Origin: Favolaschia claudopus
Lineage: Eukaryota > Basidiomycota > Agaricomycetes > Agaricales > Mycenaceae
Assembly: GCA_037176885.1 (NCBI GenBank)
Contig: JAWWNJ010000001.1
Coordinates: forward strand, 186,001-250,000
Length of the DNA stretch: 64,000 nt
Direction of reading: 5' to 3'
The notes under the pieces were generated by a model. That model was not told the origin of the DNA. It did not search any database and saw only the letters and a list, made by a program, of their open reading frames with translations. A program made the position numbers and the translations under genes. Position 1 is the first letter of the stretch. Each line of letters starts with the position of its first letter. This document shows, one piece after another, positions 34,716-47,441 of this stretch.

Positions 34716-35405
34716 GTTTGGGGATGTGAGTGAGATATTGCCGGGTTCGTGACCATGTATTTTCGAATTTCTTTCTTCCACATCCAGAATGATTAAGCAT
34801 CTCATATTCAGCATACCTAGCCTTCTCATGAACGTCCCAATCATTTTCAACAGAGTCAATCATCCATCTCCCTTCGCTCGTCCGCCGCGTCCTCCCCTTC
34901 ACCCCTCGTTTCGCTTCCATTGCATCTTACAATCACTCGTACTCAGATTTAATTCAAACCAACGCCTCGTCTCATCGCATCATATCCGCTTGTATAATTA
35001 TCTTTCAGCGCCATCCTCCATCATCCTCCCACTCCCTCCTCAATTCTGCTCGTCAACATCGAGCCAGACGCATTCTGCACATGTCGCCCGGAACAGCTCG
35101 GGACGGCAACTTCCGTACCACTTTCTCTTCCATTCCTCATCCACCTACAGTAACATCCACCTCGTCGACTTTCTTCCACGGGATAGAGGCTCCTTATCGC
35201 AAACCCACCCTCCCTCGATAGCGCAACGATAAAAATCTCATCCGCCTTTCCTATTGGTGCCCTCAGCTGCGGAGAACTTCAACGACGTCAAGACTCAACA
35301 ATCAACAACCAGACGGCCCATAAAAACGGCAGCGCGCACGCCAAATCCAATCCGCAGCCGCCCACTCCACCATTGGCAGCACATACTCGAGGTATACTCG
35401 CCACG
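34716..35405. other. Intergenic spacer
   Basis: This 690-base region contains only short frames on both strands. It is pyrimidine-rich on the plus strand before the DUF6593 gene. Nothing is recognisable. Confidence 0.4.
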
Positions 35406-36214
35406 ATGCACCTCACCATAACCCCACAAAACCCGCTCAACGCGACCTACCACGACGCCTCCTCCGGCCGCGCGCTGTACAAGGTGCACACCGAGATCAA
35501 AATGCACGATACGGTCACGACTATCAGCCGCCGCCTCGCAGACGACGTGCCTCAACGTGGCGTGTCCCCGCCTGAATCAAAGTTGTCGGGGCAAGACGGC
35601 CCGAGAGAGCGCGACGCGGATCCAGAAGCGCGCTTCGGCTTCCTCGCGCAGATCCTGTGGAAGGTCGTCGGGCCCACGACCATCCGCATTGGAGATACGG
35701 AGTTTAGCAGCGAGGAGCGGTTTCGGTCGGTTGGGTTTGGGTTGTTCGGGCCGTAAGTACGCATTTTTTCGTTCTTCTTTCCATCTCATGTTCAAGGTCA
35801 CACATTTCCCTCTTGCTTTTTCTTCCGGGTCTACATCTTCCGCTTCTCTTTATTGACGAATGAGTTTTCAGCGAACTAGGCTACACCGCTTCCACCGGAC
35901 ACGAATTCCGCTGTAGGTACAAGCCGTTCGGGACCACTGTGAGTGCCTCTTCCTCTCCCTCCTCCCCATCCTTCTCTGCACCGACATAAATTCGTCCTCA
36001 TACCCACTCATTCATACTCACTCGAACCATCACAATTCAGATGGAATTGCAGAACGAACCAAGCACCGTCGTAGCGAACTTCCACGCCAAATCCCTCGGC
36101 GTCGTCGGCGAAACGAAGGACGCGTCGTTGGAGCTCAGCGAGGAGTTCGGTGATGCGTTGGTGGATGAGATTCTGGTGGCATTTTTGTATGTGCAGAAGA
36201 GGAGGAAGTTGTGA
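35406..36214 (+). CDS. DUF6593-domain protein
   Basis: Three exons encode about 210 residues: MHLTITPQNPLNATYHDASS and ALYKVHTEIKMHDTVTTISR, a variable loop, then ILWKVVGPTTIRIGDTEFSS and FGLFGP|ELGYTASTGHEFRCRYKPF. The last exon has MELQNEPSTVVANFHAK and ends DEILVAFLYVQKRRKL. This order (NPLN-T-Y-D start, internal WK, Y-K-W/P-like block, final V-[TA]F-[IL]YV-[EQ]K) is that of the basidiomycete DUF6593 family, whose role is unknown. Both introns have clear GTAAGT/GTGAGT donors. A decayed relative lies 3 kb upstream on the other strand. Confidence 0.78.
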
Positions 36215-36537
36215 TTGATGGGATGAGAGTCGGCTTTTGTCATGAGTGATCGTGTTCTTGTACTAGTAGTTTTTTCCTTGAGTTCGACATCCGTCCTCCA
36301 TTTGTTTTGCTCTTTGTTTATAATGCCGATGTCTATTCACTAGTGTCATTGCCAAGAATAAGAAAGAAATGAAAGAATAACTTGCAGTCCTTGCGAATTC
36401 ATGCGTCCATGTTTATTTTGCCGAGAGCTTACTCTTTCAACGAGTCTGGCTACGATCGTGATGAAGACGGCAACCCCGCGATGGCGAGGGTTGATGGGAA
36501 ACGGTCTAATTCCCACGCGACCGATTGCGATCAAATG

Positions 36538-36547
36538 GTCACGTGAC
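36538..36547. promoter_or_regulatory. GTCACGTGAC palindromic E-box
   Basis: This perfect 10-base palindrome contains the CACGTG core bound by bHLH factors such as Cbf1. It lies in the gene-free interval between the DUF6593 gene and a convergent neighbour, so its target is unclear. Confidence 0.35.
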
Positions 36548-36786
36548 AAAAGCACCGTTTTCGACAACTGTATATGACGAGCGATAAAACGGTACGGCTT
36601 TGTATTTTCCTTCAGGGTAGTACTGATTTGGCAGTAGTATATGTACTGAATTTTCCTTGAGACCACAAATTCAGGAGAAAACAAAACTTTTTTGCTTCTC
36701 AAAGGGGAAAACCCTCGGCCGGGAAATGGGTTTTCGGCCACCAGAAAGCCCTCGAAATGACGGATTTTTCATGAAGACAATGAACT

Positions 36787-36808
36787 ATCGCGGTCACATG
36801 ACCGCGAT
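36787..36808. repeat. 22-base inverted repeat, 10-base arms
   Basis: ATCGCGGTCA, a two-base gap, then TGACCGCGAT. The arms pair perfectly. Confidence 0.7.
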
Positions 36809-37265
36809 TGATCGCGTAGGTTTGCCTCTTTAGCATACCGGTTCCAACACGCATTTTTACTGAGCCTGCTCACCGTTAACAATGACGTCCCTAAATCTCA
36901 CTTTAAATATTCTACACCCAGCTTGTCAAGGATTTCTCAAACTCGCAGAAAAAATCGTTTCACTGCGTGACGCGATCGCGTCTGCAATCCAGGCAGCTCG
37001 TCAGCATCAATCCTCATTCGTTGAATACTTCCTCGTACACTCGATCAACTCAATCCCAAATCCCCAACTCAATTACCTGCTCATAGCCAGATCAAGTTTG
37101 AATCTACCCAAACAATAACTTCTTGAATCAATCATGTTTAGCGAAGGTTTTCGAGGCTCAACGTCGGATATTCAATCAATTCCAAAGCCCAGAACCACTC
37201 CTGGAGTTAAATAGACATATATTTGGTCAGAGGGGAGTAAGCCCAAGCCAAGACAAGAGTAGGGA

Positions 37266-40200
37266 TCAAAATATATAACCAAAGAGATCGCGAACGAAGA
37301 AGTCGAGGATCGCAAACAAGGTGCTAATCAACCTCAGGTTTCGACGGGAGATGACGCGGGAGAGGCTTATAGGGATCACCCAGATGATCGAGCCAATGGT
37401 ATCGAGTCCTCCCTGAATGAGAGACGAGTTAGATCACTGGAAATCGAGTCAAAAGAGGTGAAACTTACAACGTAGGGGATAGGGATCTGCCTCGTCTGGG
37501 AAGTGCATCATCAGTAGCTTTAGCTGCTTTGCGATTTGTGTACTGTCAGGATCAAATCCTTTGCCTGTATAGAATGCACGAAGAGCTTCGTGAACTCCGT
37601 CGCATAGTAACGCATGTGTCACTGTAATTTCAAATTCGATGGTTGGGAGACCAAGAGCAACAGCTTCTTCGTGTGAGAGACGCTCTCTGCCGCCTGGATT
37701 CCTCGACCAGAATGGCGTCGAACTCGGATGCTGAATTCGAGTGCGATCCGAGGTCAAGAATGCGGATTGGGGAGGCAGGAAGAGGTAGGCCTCTGGAGAG
37801 TGCCGCGCAATATATGTACATTTAATGTGAGCTTCGACCGAAGCAACGAAGGCTGGGACAAACAGTGCAATTTGCAATGAGAGAAAATGAGACCAAACTT
37901 TCGCTTGACTTACAATATGTACGGGGATCACGATCGTTGTCAACACAAGACAGCACATAGCTTGCCTGAGTCAGATATGCAGCGATAATCGAGTCCTGCG
38001 CTGTGCTGTAGCATGCCCAAAGCTGGAAATAGCGCTCGGTCCCCGTGTGGGAGTAGAAGTCGTATAGTTCACGAGTATTTATCCTGCGGTTGGTCCTAAG
38101 GTAAGTCCAACGTCCATCACGGAAAAAATAGCGAGAATACCGGCTCCATTTGCTCAGCATAACCTGTGCCTGGAAAGTCGTCTGGAGACTCCAATCCAGG
38201 TGTTGGTCATCGGATTGACCCAGGAACGCGATCGTCAGGAATTCTAACTCTCCTTCTACTTGGGCCACCACACTGAACGGCCGAACCGTCGAATCCTTCG
38301 GGAGGGGGATTGTTATATATTGGCAAAACTGAAGTTTGAGCAGCGACTGGTGATAGTCTTCAAGTGCAATGAACTTTATCATTTCCGGAAGTTCGCGAGT
38401 CAGGTAGTTGGGGGCTCGAATGGACGGGCTTGGATGAACTGAACTTGTAATCGCCCTCATGCGACTCGATGAAGGCGGAGCCATTTCGATGCACAGAAGC
38501 CCGGAGGGCTGTATCCAAGTTGTGCATTTCGCCGAGCACTAAAACCATGTAAGCTGTAAGTATTCTTGAAGAAATGAACGCAAATTTTGACCAAAATAGA
38601 TATCTTGCATACATATTGGATGTATGGCGCATGAGCCTTGTGTCTGTATGAGAGGTAGCTCTATTTGAATAAAGACAAGCGGTCGACGGCGCTTCGCGCC
38701 GTCTCCCACTTTTGGCTTGAGCATGGCGAATGAAATGTGTCAGATCCCCATTTACAAATAGAACTTCAATGATACATTTCTACCTGCGAGTGACGGCTGG
38801 ACATTCACGATCCGAATTTTATCAAGTTGCCATCCTCAAAGACAATCGCGGCAAACGTAACCATGTTGTTCGATTTGCGAAATAAATCTAGCGTCCCTCG
38901 GTTGTTAATAAATTTGGCACACTCGATTAGATGGAGGCAGAAGAAACGGTCCGTTGTGACGACCTTCGGGCCCACAGACGAAGCATTTGTCATGTATCTC
39001 TATTCTGATTTCTCGGTAAATGAGATGGTCACAAACAACGCGTCTTTGTCCCACATATTTTGAATCCATCGCAAACGAAGTGGCCCCTCAACTTGGGACT
39101 CGTTCAGAGGCGAGACGTGATCCCACCATTGCCTCAGAACTTTTTCCAAAGTCGACCAAATTGGTCCCTAGCCAGACGCAGAGCAGCAGAGTTGGCATTA
39201 CGGTGTTGCTCCTGCTAAGCCGAGATCTCCTTTTGTCGCCGCAGGCTTTGCGTGTTCAGTCACAGGCAAAAGTAATATTGAGCTCCAGTCTCGTCTTTCA
39301 ATGCAGCCATTGAGGAAACTGGTGTGCGAAGGCTCAGGCAGCTGGGTATCGCAAAAGTCGAGTTTGAGTGCAGTGGTTTTGGTAGGAAGTTGGATGTATT
39401 GCAATGGTTACGTGTCAAGACTGCGCCAAACGCATGAAACAGCAGTTGGGTGTCCATAATAGAGCCTGCAGTGAGAAAACACAGAGAGCTGGACGACGGA
39501 AGAGGAGAGGCATACAAAAAGGGAGCCGCTTGGGAGCGTGAGATTTTGATATGGAACGGTCTGGACGGTGATAACCGAGCGGAGTTTTAAAAGCTTCGGA
39601 CAGGCGCAATTTTATAAAGAGGGTGAATTATGTACCAGGAACTCCGATTTCTGATAGATCGCATGATCGTCAGTCAACACCAACCGTTGCGATGATTCAT
39701 ACCATGAATAATTCCAGATAAATTGCATCAGTTGGCGTTGAGCGGTAAGATTTGCGCACACAAGCAATAGGAATATGCTCTGAATGAGGAAGCTCAGGCA
39801 GTGAGTTAAGAGATGCGCATGAAGACCCCTCACCGTTATGGTAAATTGCGGCATGTAGATCCTTTGAGTGCGAGATACCAAACAGTTGAAAGACGTTTGG
39901 ATGTCTGTAATCGCAATATAACAACTCGAATCATCGTGTATAAGGTACGCTACTCACCGTAATTTCAAATGGGGTGCTATATAATTGTCCCACTCCTAAA
40001 ATAGGAAAGATGCTCAGATTATAAGCGAACGGAAGTGGCATGCATTAAAATACCTCACCTCTTTCGCGTTTTCACCCTCAAACATGGCAGCAGTCATGGG
40101 CCCGTCTACCCCGACAACTGTAGCGGAATGGACGCGTCGTACTGTCTTCCCCGTCCGCCCCAACCTTTGAACAACAGCAGACTTTTCCCGCAAGATGACG

Positions 40201-40440
40201 TCTCCCAGGGGAATCCGTCGGAAATCTAGTCCATAATCAGTTTATGTGTGCAGTAGAAATACTTCCAAAAATGATAGCGCACTTTCAAACTCGGGCTCGC
40301 CGCTCTGAGTTTGAAACGTGAAATTTCCTCCGTTTATTGTGACATTTCGGCATTGATGGAACAAAGCCTGAACCCTAGGGCACAAGAAGGACATGTGTTG
40401 GCTTTCTTTACCGATGGCCAAGATAGAATCTCACGGTTCT
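37266..40440 (-). CDS. Mushroom-specific kinase-like protein, function unknown
   Basis: Blocks read from the 5' end: VTINGGNFTFQTQSGEPEFE, DFRRIPLGDVILREKS, TVVGVDGPMTAAMFEGENAK, EEWDNYIAPHLKLRHPN, VFQLFGISHSKDLHAAIYH, then LIPIACVRKS. The middle has LPTKTTALKLDFCDTQLPEP. The C-terminal half has ALEDYHQSLLKLQFCQYITI, QAQVMLSKWSRYSRYFFRDG, YLFLPPQSAFL, RERLSHEEAVALGLPTIEFE and FYTGKGFDPDSTQIAKQLKL. It ends in hydrophobic residues (GSIIWVIPISLS, LFAILDFFVRDLFGYIF). This order matches an expanded Agaricomycete family in which a kinase-like N-terminus lacks clear catalytic motifs. I recognise the family but know no function. About a dozen introns; the exact start and several borders (38500-39700) are tentative. 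Confidence 0.6.
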
Positions 40441-40800
40441 TGCGACGTCGAGAGGGAGGGATCCATCGAGAGGGGAAGTGGGAGAGGAGGAAAGCTTAGT
40501 GGTCGAGATTCATCGATGCCTCATGTTTTGGGCACTCTGATGTTAGAAGCTGTGAAGCGATCGCACCAACGAGTTGGCGAATCCACAGCTTCAGCGTGGG
40601 CGCTTAGAGGAAGGCAGGAATACCGAGATAAGAACCGAATTGACCCATGCAATCTGTAATTCTCGTTCCACAACACAACAGGCATCTCGCATGCATCTAA
40701 TCGAGACTTCGACACAACTTCTTTCAATCCGTCCCGAAATGGAAATAGGGCAGTGCTGACCGACTAACCCACAACATCTCGGGGACTCGGAGCGCAGCGA

Positions 40801-41394
40801 TGGAGGAGAAAAGAAGTGAGGAGGGGAAATCTGCGAGGTGGAAGAAGCCCAACGAATCGCTGGATCAGTGGCAAGTGGAACGTTGGAGAGAGAAAGCGGA
40901 GTCTGCATCCAGCGCATCAGTCTGGACTCTGAGGTCTCTGGCGAACGGGTGGGCGACCACCATCGATAAACTCCCTTCCTCGCGCCTGAAGGTGCACGCT
41001 GGGAATGTACTCCCGAGCTCCGTCATTCTCAAGACACCGCCGTCTTCGTCGAAGGGGTGCTCATTACAGCGCTCCTCCACCCCTCCTCCTCGACCTCCCT
41101 CAACTGGTTGTTCCTCCCCGCCTCATTGCCATCCCCGGCCGCATCCTCATCCACCGCTACCGCGCTGTTTGACCCCTCCGCAGCACCATTTCCTCGTGGA
41201 CCCGCCGCGAAGGCTTGAGCGGATAATGGCCGCGAGCATTCGCCGACAAGATGGATGCGTGGCTCCGCGCGTCTGGCATACAGGTACGAGAAACGGAACA
41301 AGAAACAAGACGCGAGTGCGTCGCGGACACCGATGGGAAATGCGAGATCGTGGAGCGCGTATCCACGCAAGGGGAAGAACGACCCACGAGTAGC
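40801..41394 (+). pseudogene. Possible degenerate coding remnant
   Basis: The frame MEEKRSEEGKSARWKKPNES through LKVHAGNVLPSSVILKTP looks like real protein (charged helices, no low complexity). After about 80 residues the reading continues best in another frame (VLITALLHPSSSTSLNWLFL) until a stop at 41217. I do not recognise the family. The break suggests a remnant, or a gene whose intron I cannot place. Confidence 0.3.
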
Positions 41395-43239
41395 AGGAGA
41401 ACGAGGTAGGAGACCCTCGACGTCCGTGCATACGCGGCGCAAACACTTTTGGGAAACCGAACCATGTCGCACAAAGCTCGCCGAATCCCCGCCGGCACCG
41501 CGTCCTCGGTGCTCAAAGATGCGCAGCCCGTCTCCCACAAGCTGATCCTCGCATCAGCGGCGGTCAGGTACGAAAGACGACAAGAAGACATACCGATCCC
41601 GGATACGTATCCGCTGAGCCGATCCGTACCTTTCTACCCCCTCTTCCCCCGTCTCGCAGCGTGCTCCTGCGCCTCCTCCTTCAGTGGCGACCACTCCTAC
41701 TCGGACTCCATCTCCAACATGCACTCCGCGTGGGATCACCGGCGGATCGACCCGCACATACTCGTTTCCTCCTCCACCCGCCATCACCTCCTCTCCTCTC
41801 GTCGACGCACACCTATGCAACCCCTGACCTCCAGCGCATAACTTCCTGTCATTCCTTGACGAGGAGCAATGCTCGGGCAAGCATGAGCGTACCGTACCGT
41901 CCGCCTATAATTTCCCCGTCGCAGGCGCAACGGTACACGAAGCAATCAAGACACAATCGACGAGGCGGAAAGAGTGAGGTTGAGGAGCGGATGAGAACGA
42001 TAGAGGCGCAGCGGGGACATTCTGCGACCCACTGCTTAGTGTGAGACACTCTGTCGTTTGAGTGCGGCATGAGAATGTGGGTGGGACGGAGAGCGCAATA
42101 GCAGCGGAGGGGAGATGAAGAAGACACAGAATGAATGGAGAACGGGATGGAGATGATGGATAGCAAGGAGTGGAGTGCCGGCAGCGCGGGCGCTGGCGCA
42201 TATCACAGACCCTATCGACTACCCGACAACTGGTCACCGGCATGATGCATGCGACGAAGGCGTTAGTCTCGGTCTGCATCAGCGGACAGGGCAGACATGA
42301 TCCATGCAGGCTGCGATTCGGCGGATGCAGGGCTGGAGGAAGGCGGGTGTCGTCGTATGTGCACCTCGGATGTAGCACAAAGCTTCCAGAGCTGGAGCAA
42401 TGTCGACCACTCATGAGATCTGCCTAATAGCCGTACGCTGTGAGGAAAGACCTAGAAGAGAAAGAGACGCGCGTACCTCGTTACTCCTCGTACCTCTTCC
42501 TGCTCTTCTCTGATTCGGTTACTTTCATGAAGTCGTTCACCGGGATGTCAAGCACTGAGAAATGCGACGGCAAGGTCAGAAAAAGCAGAGTAAGGAAAAA
42601 GCTTGAATACCTTCGTAAGAGAAAGTCATGGGTGAGTGAAAACTCTACTTCACGCATCTTTTGCATACGAAGCGATCCGGTGCCCGCCTTACTCTCTGGA
42701 CCACAGACAGCCTGGGTAGTATCGCACCACAGTCATCCCTGGCTTCCGGATCACATCCAGCTCTTGGTATGGGGGTGAGCGCGGGGATAGAGAGTATTGC
42801 GGGGGAGATGGGACAAGATGCAACTCAGAAGCCGAGAGCTTCAAGAGTGAATACAAGCAACAGGGGGAAGTAAGAACGAAAAAACCGGAGAACCACTGGC
42901 GTCAGAGAATACCGGTGCGGGAATCTGGATGCAGAGCAAGGATTTCGAATCACGCGGTGGTGTGCCACCTTGGATGATGAGAGTGGGAGAATTCGAAGAG
43001 AAAATCCAAGGTAAGCATTGAGGACGACGACGTGGGGGGTGTCCAATGTCCATTGCCATTGGCAACGACGATGACGACGAGTCACGACGTGGCAGATGTT
43101 TCGGCCGCGCCGCCGAAAATGATTGCCGAAACCCGGTCGGAAGCAAGTTCCGAAGAAATGTTGAACATAAACAAATAAGTGTTTGAATTTGGATCGCACA
43201 GGCCATCTTCTCTCGATTTCGAATGTAGGAAGAGCCTTA
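41395..43239. other. Degenerate gene-poor region
   Basis: Long overlapping frames occur on both strands but none shows a domain; many are Ser/Pro/Arg-rich shadows. The right part (about 42840-43170) is related to 51010-51290. Confidence 0.4.
42840..43170 (+). repeat. Diverged direct repeat, copy 1
   Basis: The block GACGTGGCAGATG, then GATTGCCGAAA, then CGGTCGGAAGC (about 43085-43145) recurs in the same order at 51210-51270 with a few changes. Upstream, GAATAC-AGCAAC (42848 and 51011) and TTTCGAA (42947 and 51107) also keep order and spacing. Copies are strongly diverged, with indels. Confidence 0.5.
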
Positions 43240-43661
43240 TTACCTAAAATTGGCATCAATTTGTTGCACAGACTGCCCGAAGTTTTGAATGGTGGCCCGT
43301 GATGCGCGTTGAATTGAATCTGAGTTGAAAGTGTTTAAGTTAAAAGGTTGGACATACCGGGTACTCGCAAAATCGAACACTCTTTGGATTCTTGCGTCAG
43401 ATATTTCCAAAATTTTGGCATATCTCGGTGCTTGATCACCGTCCCCCCGGAGCACTATACCTTTCTGAAGCTTCTCTTGAAGTTCTCTTGACTCATAAAT
43501 TTCTCAGGTCACGGAAAGCACAATAAAACCGACCTGACCTTCAAGCAGCCCTTTGAGCCAAAAAGAAACACCGCGAAATAACAGAATCTATGTTGATCCG
43601 CAGTAAATTTAGAAAGCTACGCTAGTAAATACTACTTTGAACCAAGAAGCTGTATTTCCAT

Positions 43662-45067
43662 TCATGTGACAAGCCTGTTTCCAAACATCATATGGTCAAT
43701 CTGACTGACAGAGGGTAATGTATGGCCCAGAGTTGATGAACGGCGAAAACGTGCAGTGATCTTGTCCTCCCAGTCTGCGGTAGATGATGTAGTGACAGCA
43801 TTAATTGGTGCTGATGTGAGCTTGATAATGATGTCTGAAATTGTGGGCCTGTTGCTTGCGTCTGTGTCCCAGCATTCTTGCAGTATTGTCCAAAGGCTAT
43901 CAAGAGCAGCCGTACCAGTGCATTCTGGTGTTAGTATAGGTCGCTCGCCTTTGTGAACAGCAAACATAATCTGCACATCATTTGACAACTCCCAGAAGGG
44001 CAGTTGTCCTGTCAATATCTGAACAATTTTGAGTGCTCAACTCATAATAAGATGTGAGAGTGTGAGATACCTCGTAACAAACACACGCAAAAGCGTAGAT
44101 GTCAGAGGCAAATGAATTACGTCCATTTCGTTCATATAATTCAGGTGCATAATAGCGGGGAGTTCCCCGATGGTTTTGAATGCTGGATGCAGCCAGTCTG
44201 GAGGTTACAGCACTGGCAAGCGAGGAGAGTCCGAAATCCGCAATACAGGCTCTGTGAGAAGGTGTCACAAGGATGTTGAGCTAGCAACCATGCTGCTAAG
44301 CAAATGGAACGAGAAAGCATTAGAAATTGTGTTCATACCCCTTTCAAATCTCCGTGAATTGTTCCATGGGCATGAAGGTACTGCAAACCGAGGGCAACGT
44401 CCAAAATCTATTCATGGTATGCTCAATCAGGAACATAGACTGAGAAGCAACTTACAAGTGATAGTCGTTTGTCAGTGTCAGGTGAATCTCTTCGTATAAA
44501 TGTCAGAATGTTTCCGTTATCCATCCATGGAGAGATCAGACAAAGTCTATTGTGGTGGTGATAGACACCCAAGAATGGCAGGAGGTTCGGATGAGAGAGT
44601 TGGCGCCAGATCAACGCCTCAGAGCCAAATTCCTGTTGAATAATAAGCAAGAAAATAAAACTGAGCAAGAAGAGCTCATACATTGAATGCAACCTGCATA
44701 TCTGCTGTCTCAAAAATTCGCATTATTTTCATGCAGACGCCTTTTCCGTCCAGTTCCCCTTTCCAAATATCAGAGTAGGCTCCACCTCCCACTTGACCTC
44801 CATTTATTGTCAGGTGTAGAAGAGCAAAACATTGAGGATAAAGGCCAGATGCACGAGCAAGATTAGACATTGCCTTGAATAGCATTGGACGAACATGCAA
44901 GGTTGACTCCAGATCCAAAAACTAGTCAATAGAATTAGATGGCAGTTGAGACAGCAAAACACAATGAAGCTTACATCCTGCAACATATCAAGAAGGGCCT
45001 GAGCATTAGTGCCGCGAGTTTTTAAGAGCTCTTGGTAGTTGTTATCATCCATAAGAAAGCGAACCAT
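43662..45067 (-). CDS. TKL-like protein kinase
   Basis: From MVRFLMDDNNYQELLKTRG, an intron leads to LDLESTLHVRPMLFKAMSNL. The glycine loop is GGQVGGGAYSDIWKGEL, the ATP Lys is in VCMKIMRIF, and then come LIWRQLSHPNLLPFLGVYHH and LISPWMDNGNILTFI. The catalytic loop is LQYLHAHGTIHGDLKG (HGD in place of HRD). The DFG is in CIADFGLSSLA, the activation end RGTPRYYAPELYE, then SDIYAFACVCYE and LTGQLPFWELSND, ending MMFGNRLVT. HGDLK is common in mushroom TKL kinases and is compatible with activity since Asp and Lys are kept. About six introns. It may be the C-terminal half of a longer protein that includes the next gene upstream. Substrates are unknown. Confidence 0.82.
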
Positions 45068-45364
45068 ATGAACACCTTGTAGGAAAAGGCATCTGGTGAT
45101 ATGATTATGTAAATAATAAGGATTCTTTTGAGTGGGTTCCTATAAAATTCAATCAGTGGAAAACTTCAGCGTTTGTGTGGATTACTTGCAAATAATTGAA
45201 CATTTGCTTTCAAAAATTTGATGAGTGACTCAAAATGTGCGCGATACTGCATGCATGATGCCAATACATGCTGATGTAGATAGTTCTTTGGATGCCAGCT
45301 TGACTGGTGTCTGTGATATGATGAGGTGAGCTTGATATTGTCGTGAAGATCAAAAATAAATTCC

Positions 45365-46859
45365 TTACATATGCCAAGGTACTACACAAACAACCAGGTG
45401 AAATCCACACAAAGGTAGAAATTTCTGCGGCAAATTTGAGTAAAAAGTGCTGCAAGTGACGGGGTAGAAACCCACCTGCCAATATTTCAAAATATAATAC
45501 ATCCAATAGACCCTCTCCACTGCTGTACCCTCTTCACATGGTGCCTCCCACACATCATGACATAAATTCAGTGTTTGACCTAAAAGCCACTGGCCCAAAC
45601 TCTCTTCTGTCCAAAAGTCTTGAGATGGAACTCTTGACTCATACAAGCCTTGTGGTCGGTACTCGGATTGAATTGCACTGTCCCAGAGTGAAAACTGAGC
45701 CCACGGCGGAGATGAAAGCCCTGGATCAAACACTTCCTTGAGGCTATCTGGAATCTGGAGTTTGTCTGAGACCAGGAGAGAGAATGTGTGCAGGCGCAAG
45801 CTGTTGTCTTGATCTCCCCAGTCTTCAGAAGTCCAGTGATGTCGCTGTCCGTTTACTTTGGTGATTTTAGCAATGTCTGTCCAGGTTCTTCCCCTTATCT
45901 CCGTTACACATTCATACCATTTCTGGATAAATGAAGCATTCAGAGTCTTTCGAGCTCGAATCCATGTCAAGTCAGTGGAATCCCATGTAAAAAGGTTATG
46001 GTTTGTTCCATGAAGAAGGGAGAGAAATGTCGGCAGTGGATCTGCTTGGTCCAGAGCTGTCATACGAAACAGCATCCAAAGAATACTGGGCCATACGGGG
46101 ACAAAGATCCCAAACATCAGACGATGAGCTAGAAAACTGTGTTCGGATTGTTTTTCCGTTGAATCGTGGGGCTGTGAAGGTAACTCCTTCAATTTTCTAT
46201 CAACAATCAGCATGGAAATATGAAATAGGTTAATGAATTGCCAACGCTCACTTTGAAAAGCAGTGACATCGAGTCCACCCCTGCATTGCTTCAAGATCAT
46301 TTACTGTGTACAAGAGCAGCATAGTTTCCAGCCAGCAGTCCAAGATTTGTGTTGTGTGACAGATTTCACACTGCTCCTGGTTCTGGTCATCTCTGACCTG
46401 GGATACACAGCACAGACCCCAGCGGTTCATTAAGCCAGTTACGGAGATGTGGGCTGATTCAGTAGAAGCAACCGATGAGATCACAAGTAAGAGCCAGGTC
46501 ATGAATCGAAGGCGGGTCCGTGAATCCAAATGCCCGAGTACACCACGACCAACTTGAGCTTGGGTTTCGTTAATGCGTGCCTCGAGTGCGTCTAAAGCAC
46601 AGCGGATCAATTCCTCTTCTTGCTTTGGCTGCCACCAGCCCCCCGTCTCCGGAGTGTGATCAATGAGGTTTTGGATTTCGGCTTCATCCTCGTCTTCCCA
46701 TGCCCACAGAATGTCATTGGGATCGAGAACTGCCCGAAGAACATGTGCAGTGGTGACGGAATCTGACCACAAGCCAATCTCAAGTACGCATAGCGTATAC
46801 CAGATCCGATTCTTGAAGCGCAGAGCAAGTGTATCGCCAGATTGTTGGGGACCATCCAT
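45365..46859 (-). CDS. Unknown protein upstream of the kinase
   Basis: Two long frames joined by an intron near 46250 give about 480 residues. The first starts MDGPQQSGDTLALRFKNRIW and is rich in Trp, Glu and Leu, with a Cys-rich bit (CEICHTTQILDC). The second continues RLMFGIFVPVWPSILWML and ends ERVYWMYYILKYW at an apparent donor near 45478. No domain is recognised. Same-strand position just before the kinase and the lack of a clear stop suggest it could be an N-terminal region of that kinase, but I could not find an in-frame splice across 45150-45480. Confidence 0.5.
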
Positions 46860-47441
46860 GAGGAGCAGATGTCAGGAACAGGCCAATTGCGGCGCCCAGA
46901 GACCCAAATATAAGTGAGAGATTTCGCTGCCAGTACGCCAGAGACCCACGTCGCGGGAGAAGGGATGAGCGTAAGAAACAAAGAATTGTGAGGGAATATT
47001 TGCTCCGTATCTGATCTGTCAGGTGGCATTCAAGTTGACACGTTCGCGTGGAGCTGGCTTCTTTCATCTCGGGCCGAGACCATACTCTTCGGTACGCCGC
47101 CCTATCGGGAAAAATCAACCTTACTATGCGCCTACGGTGTCACACCAGTTCTTCGCAATAGATACAGAAGCCCGGGTGACAAACAATATATTTCGTGGCA
47201 CCCCTCATTTGACCGGATCCTACAGAGGCCTCAAGCCGCAGCAATCGAGAATGTCGGACTCGAAGCCAAAATCCAATCCCAATTTCTGGCGTCAATAATT
47301 CAGATACAAATAAACGAAGACACAACCGGATTCGAGAAACGCACGTAGATTCCGTCATAAGCAACGCATATCCCTCTCTAATTCACCAATTCAGTTGAAA
47401 TTAAAAACGGCTTGAATCGTCGCTCGAAATCCAAGGTAAAC

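Larger units (their letters stand above)
36513..36819. repeat. Imperfect 21-base inverted repeat pair, possible old MITE
   Basis: The arm at 36513-36533 and the reverse complement of 36799-36819 match at 16 of 21 bases, and all five differences are transitions. The right arm overlaps a perfect 10+10 palindrome (36787-36808). No target duplication could be recognised, so this may be a decayed element or chance. Confidence 0.35.

Noticed and set aside
36882..37118. Small plus-strand protein of 78 residues
   Set aside because: No recognisable family, no supporting promoter or leader; likely chance.
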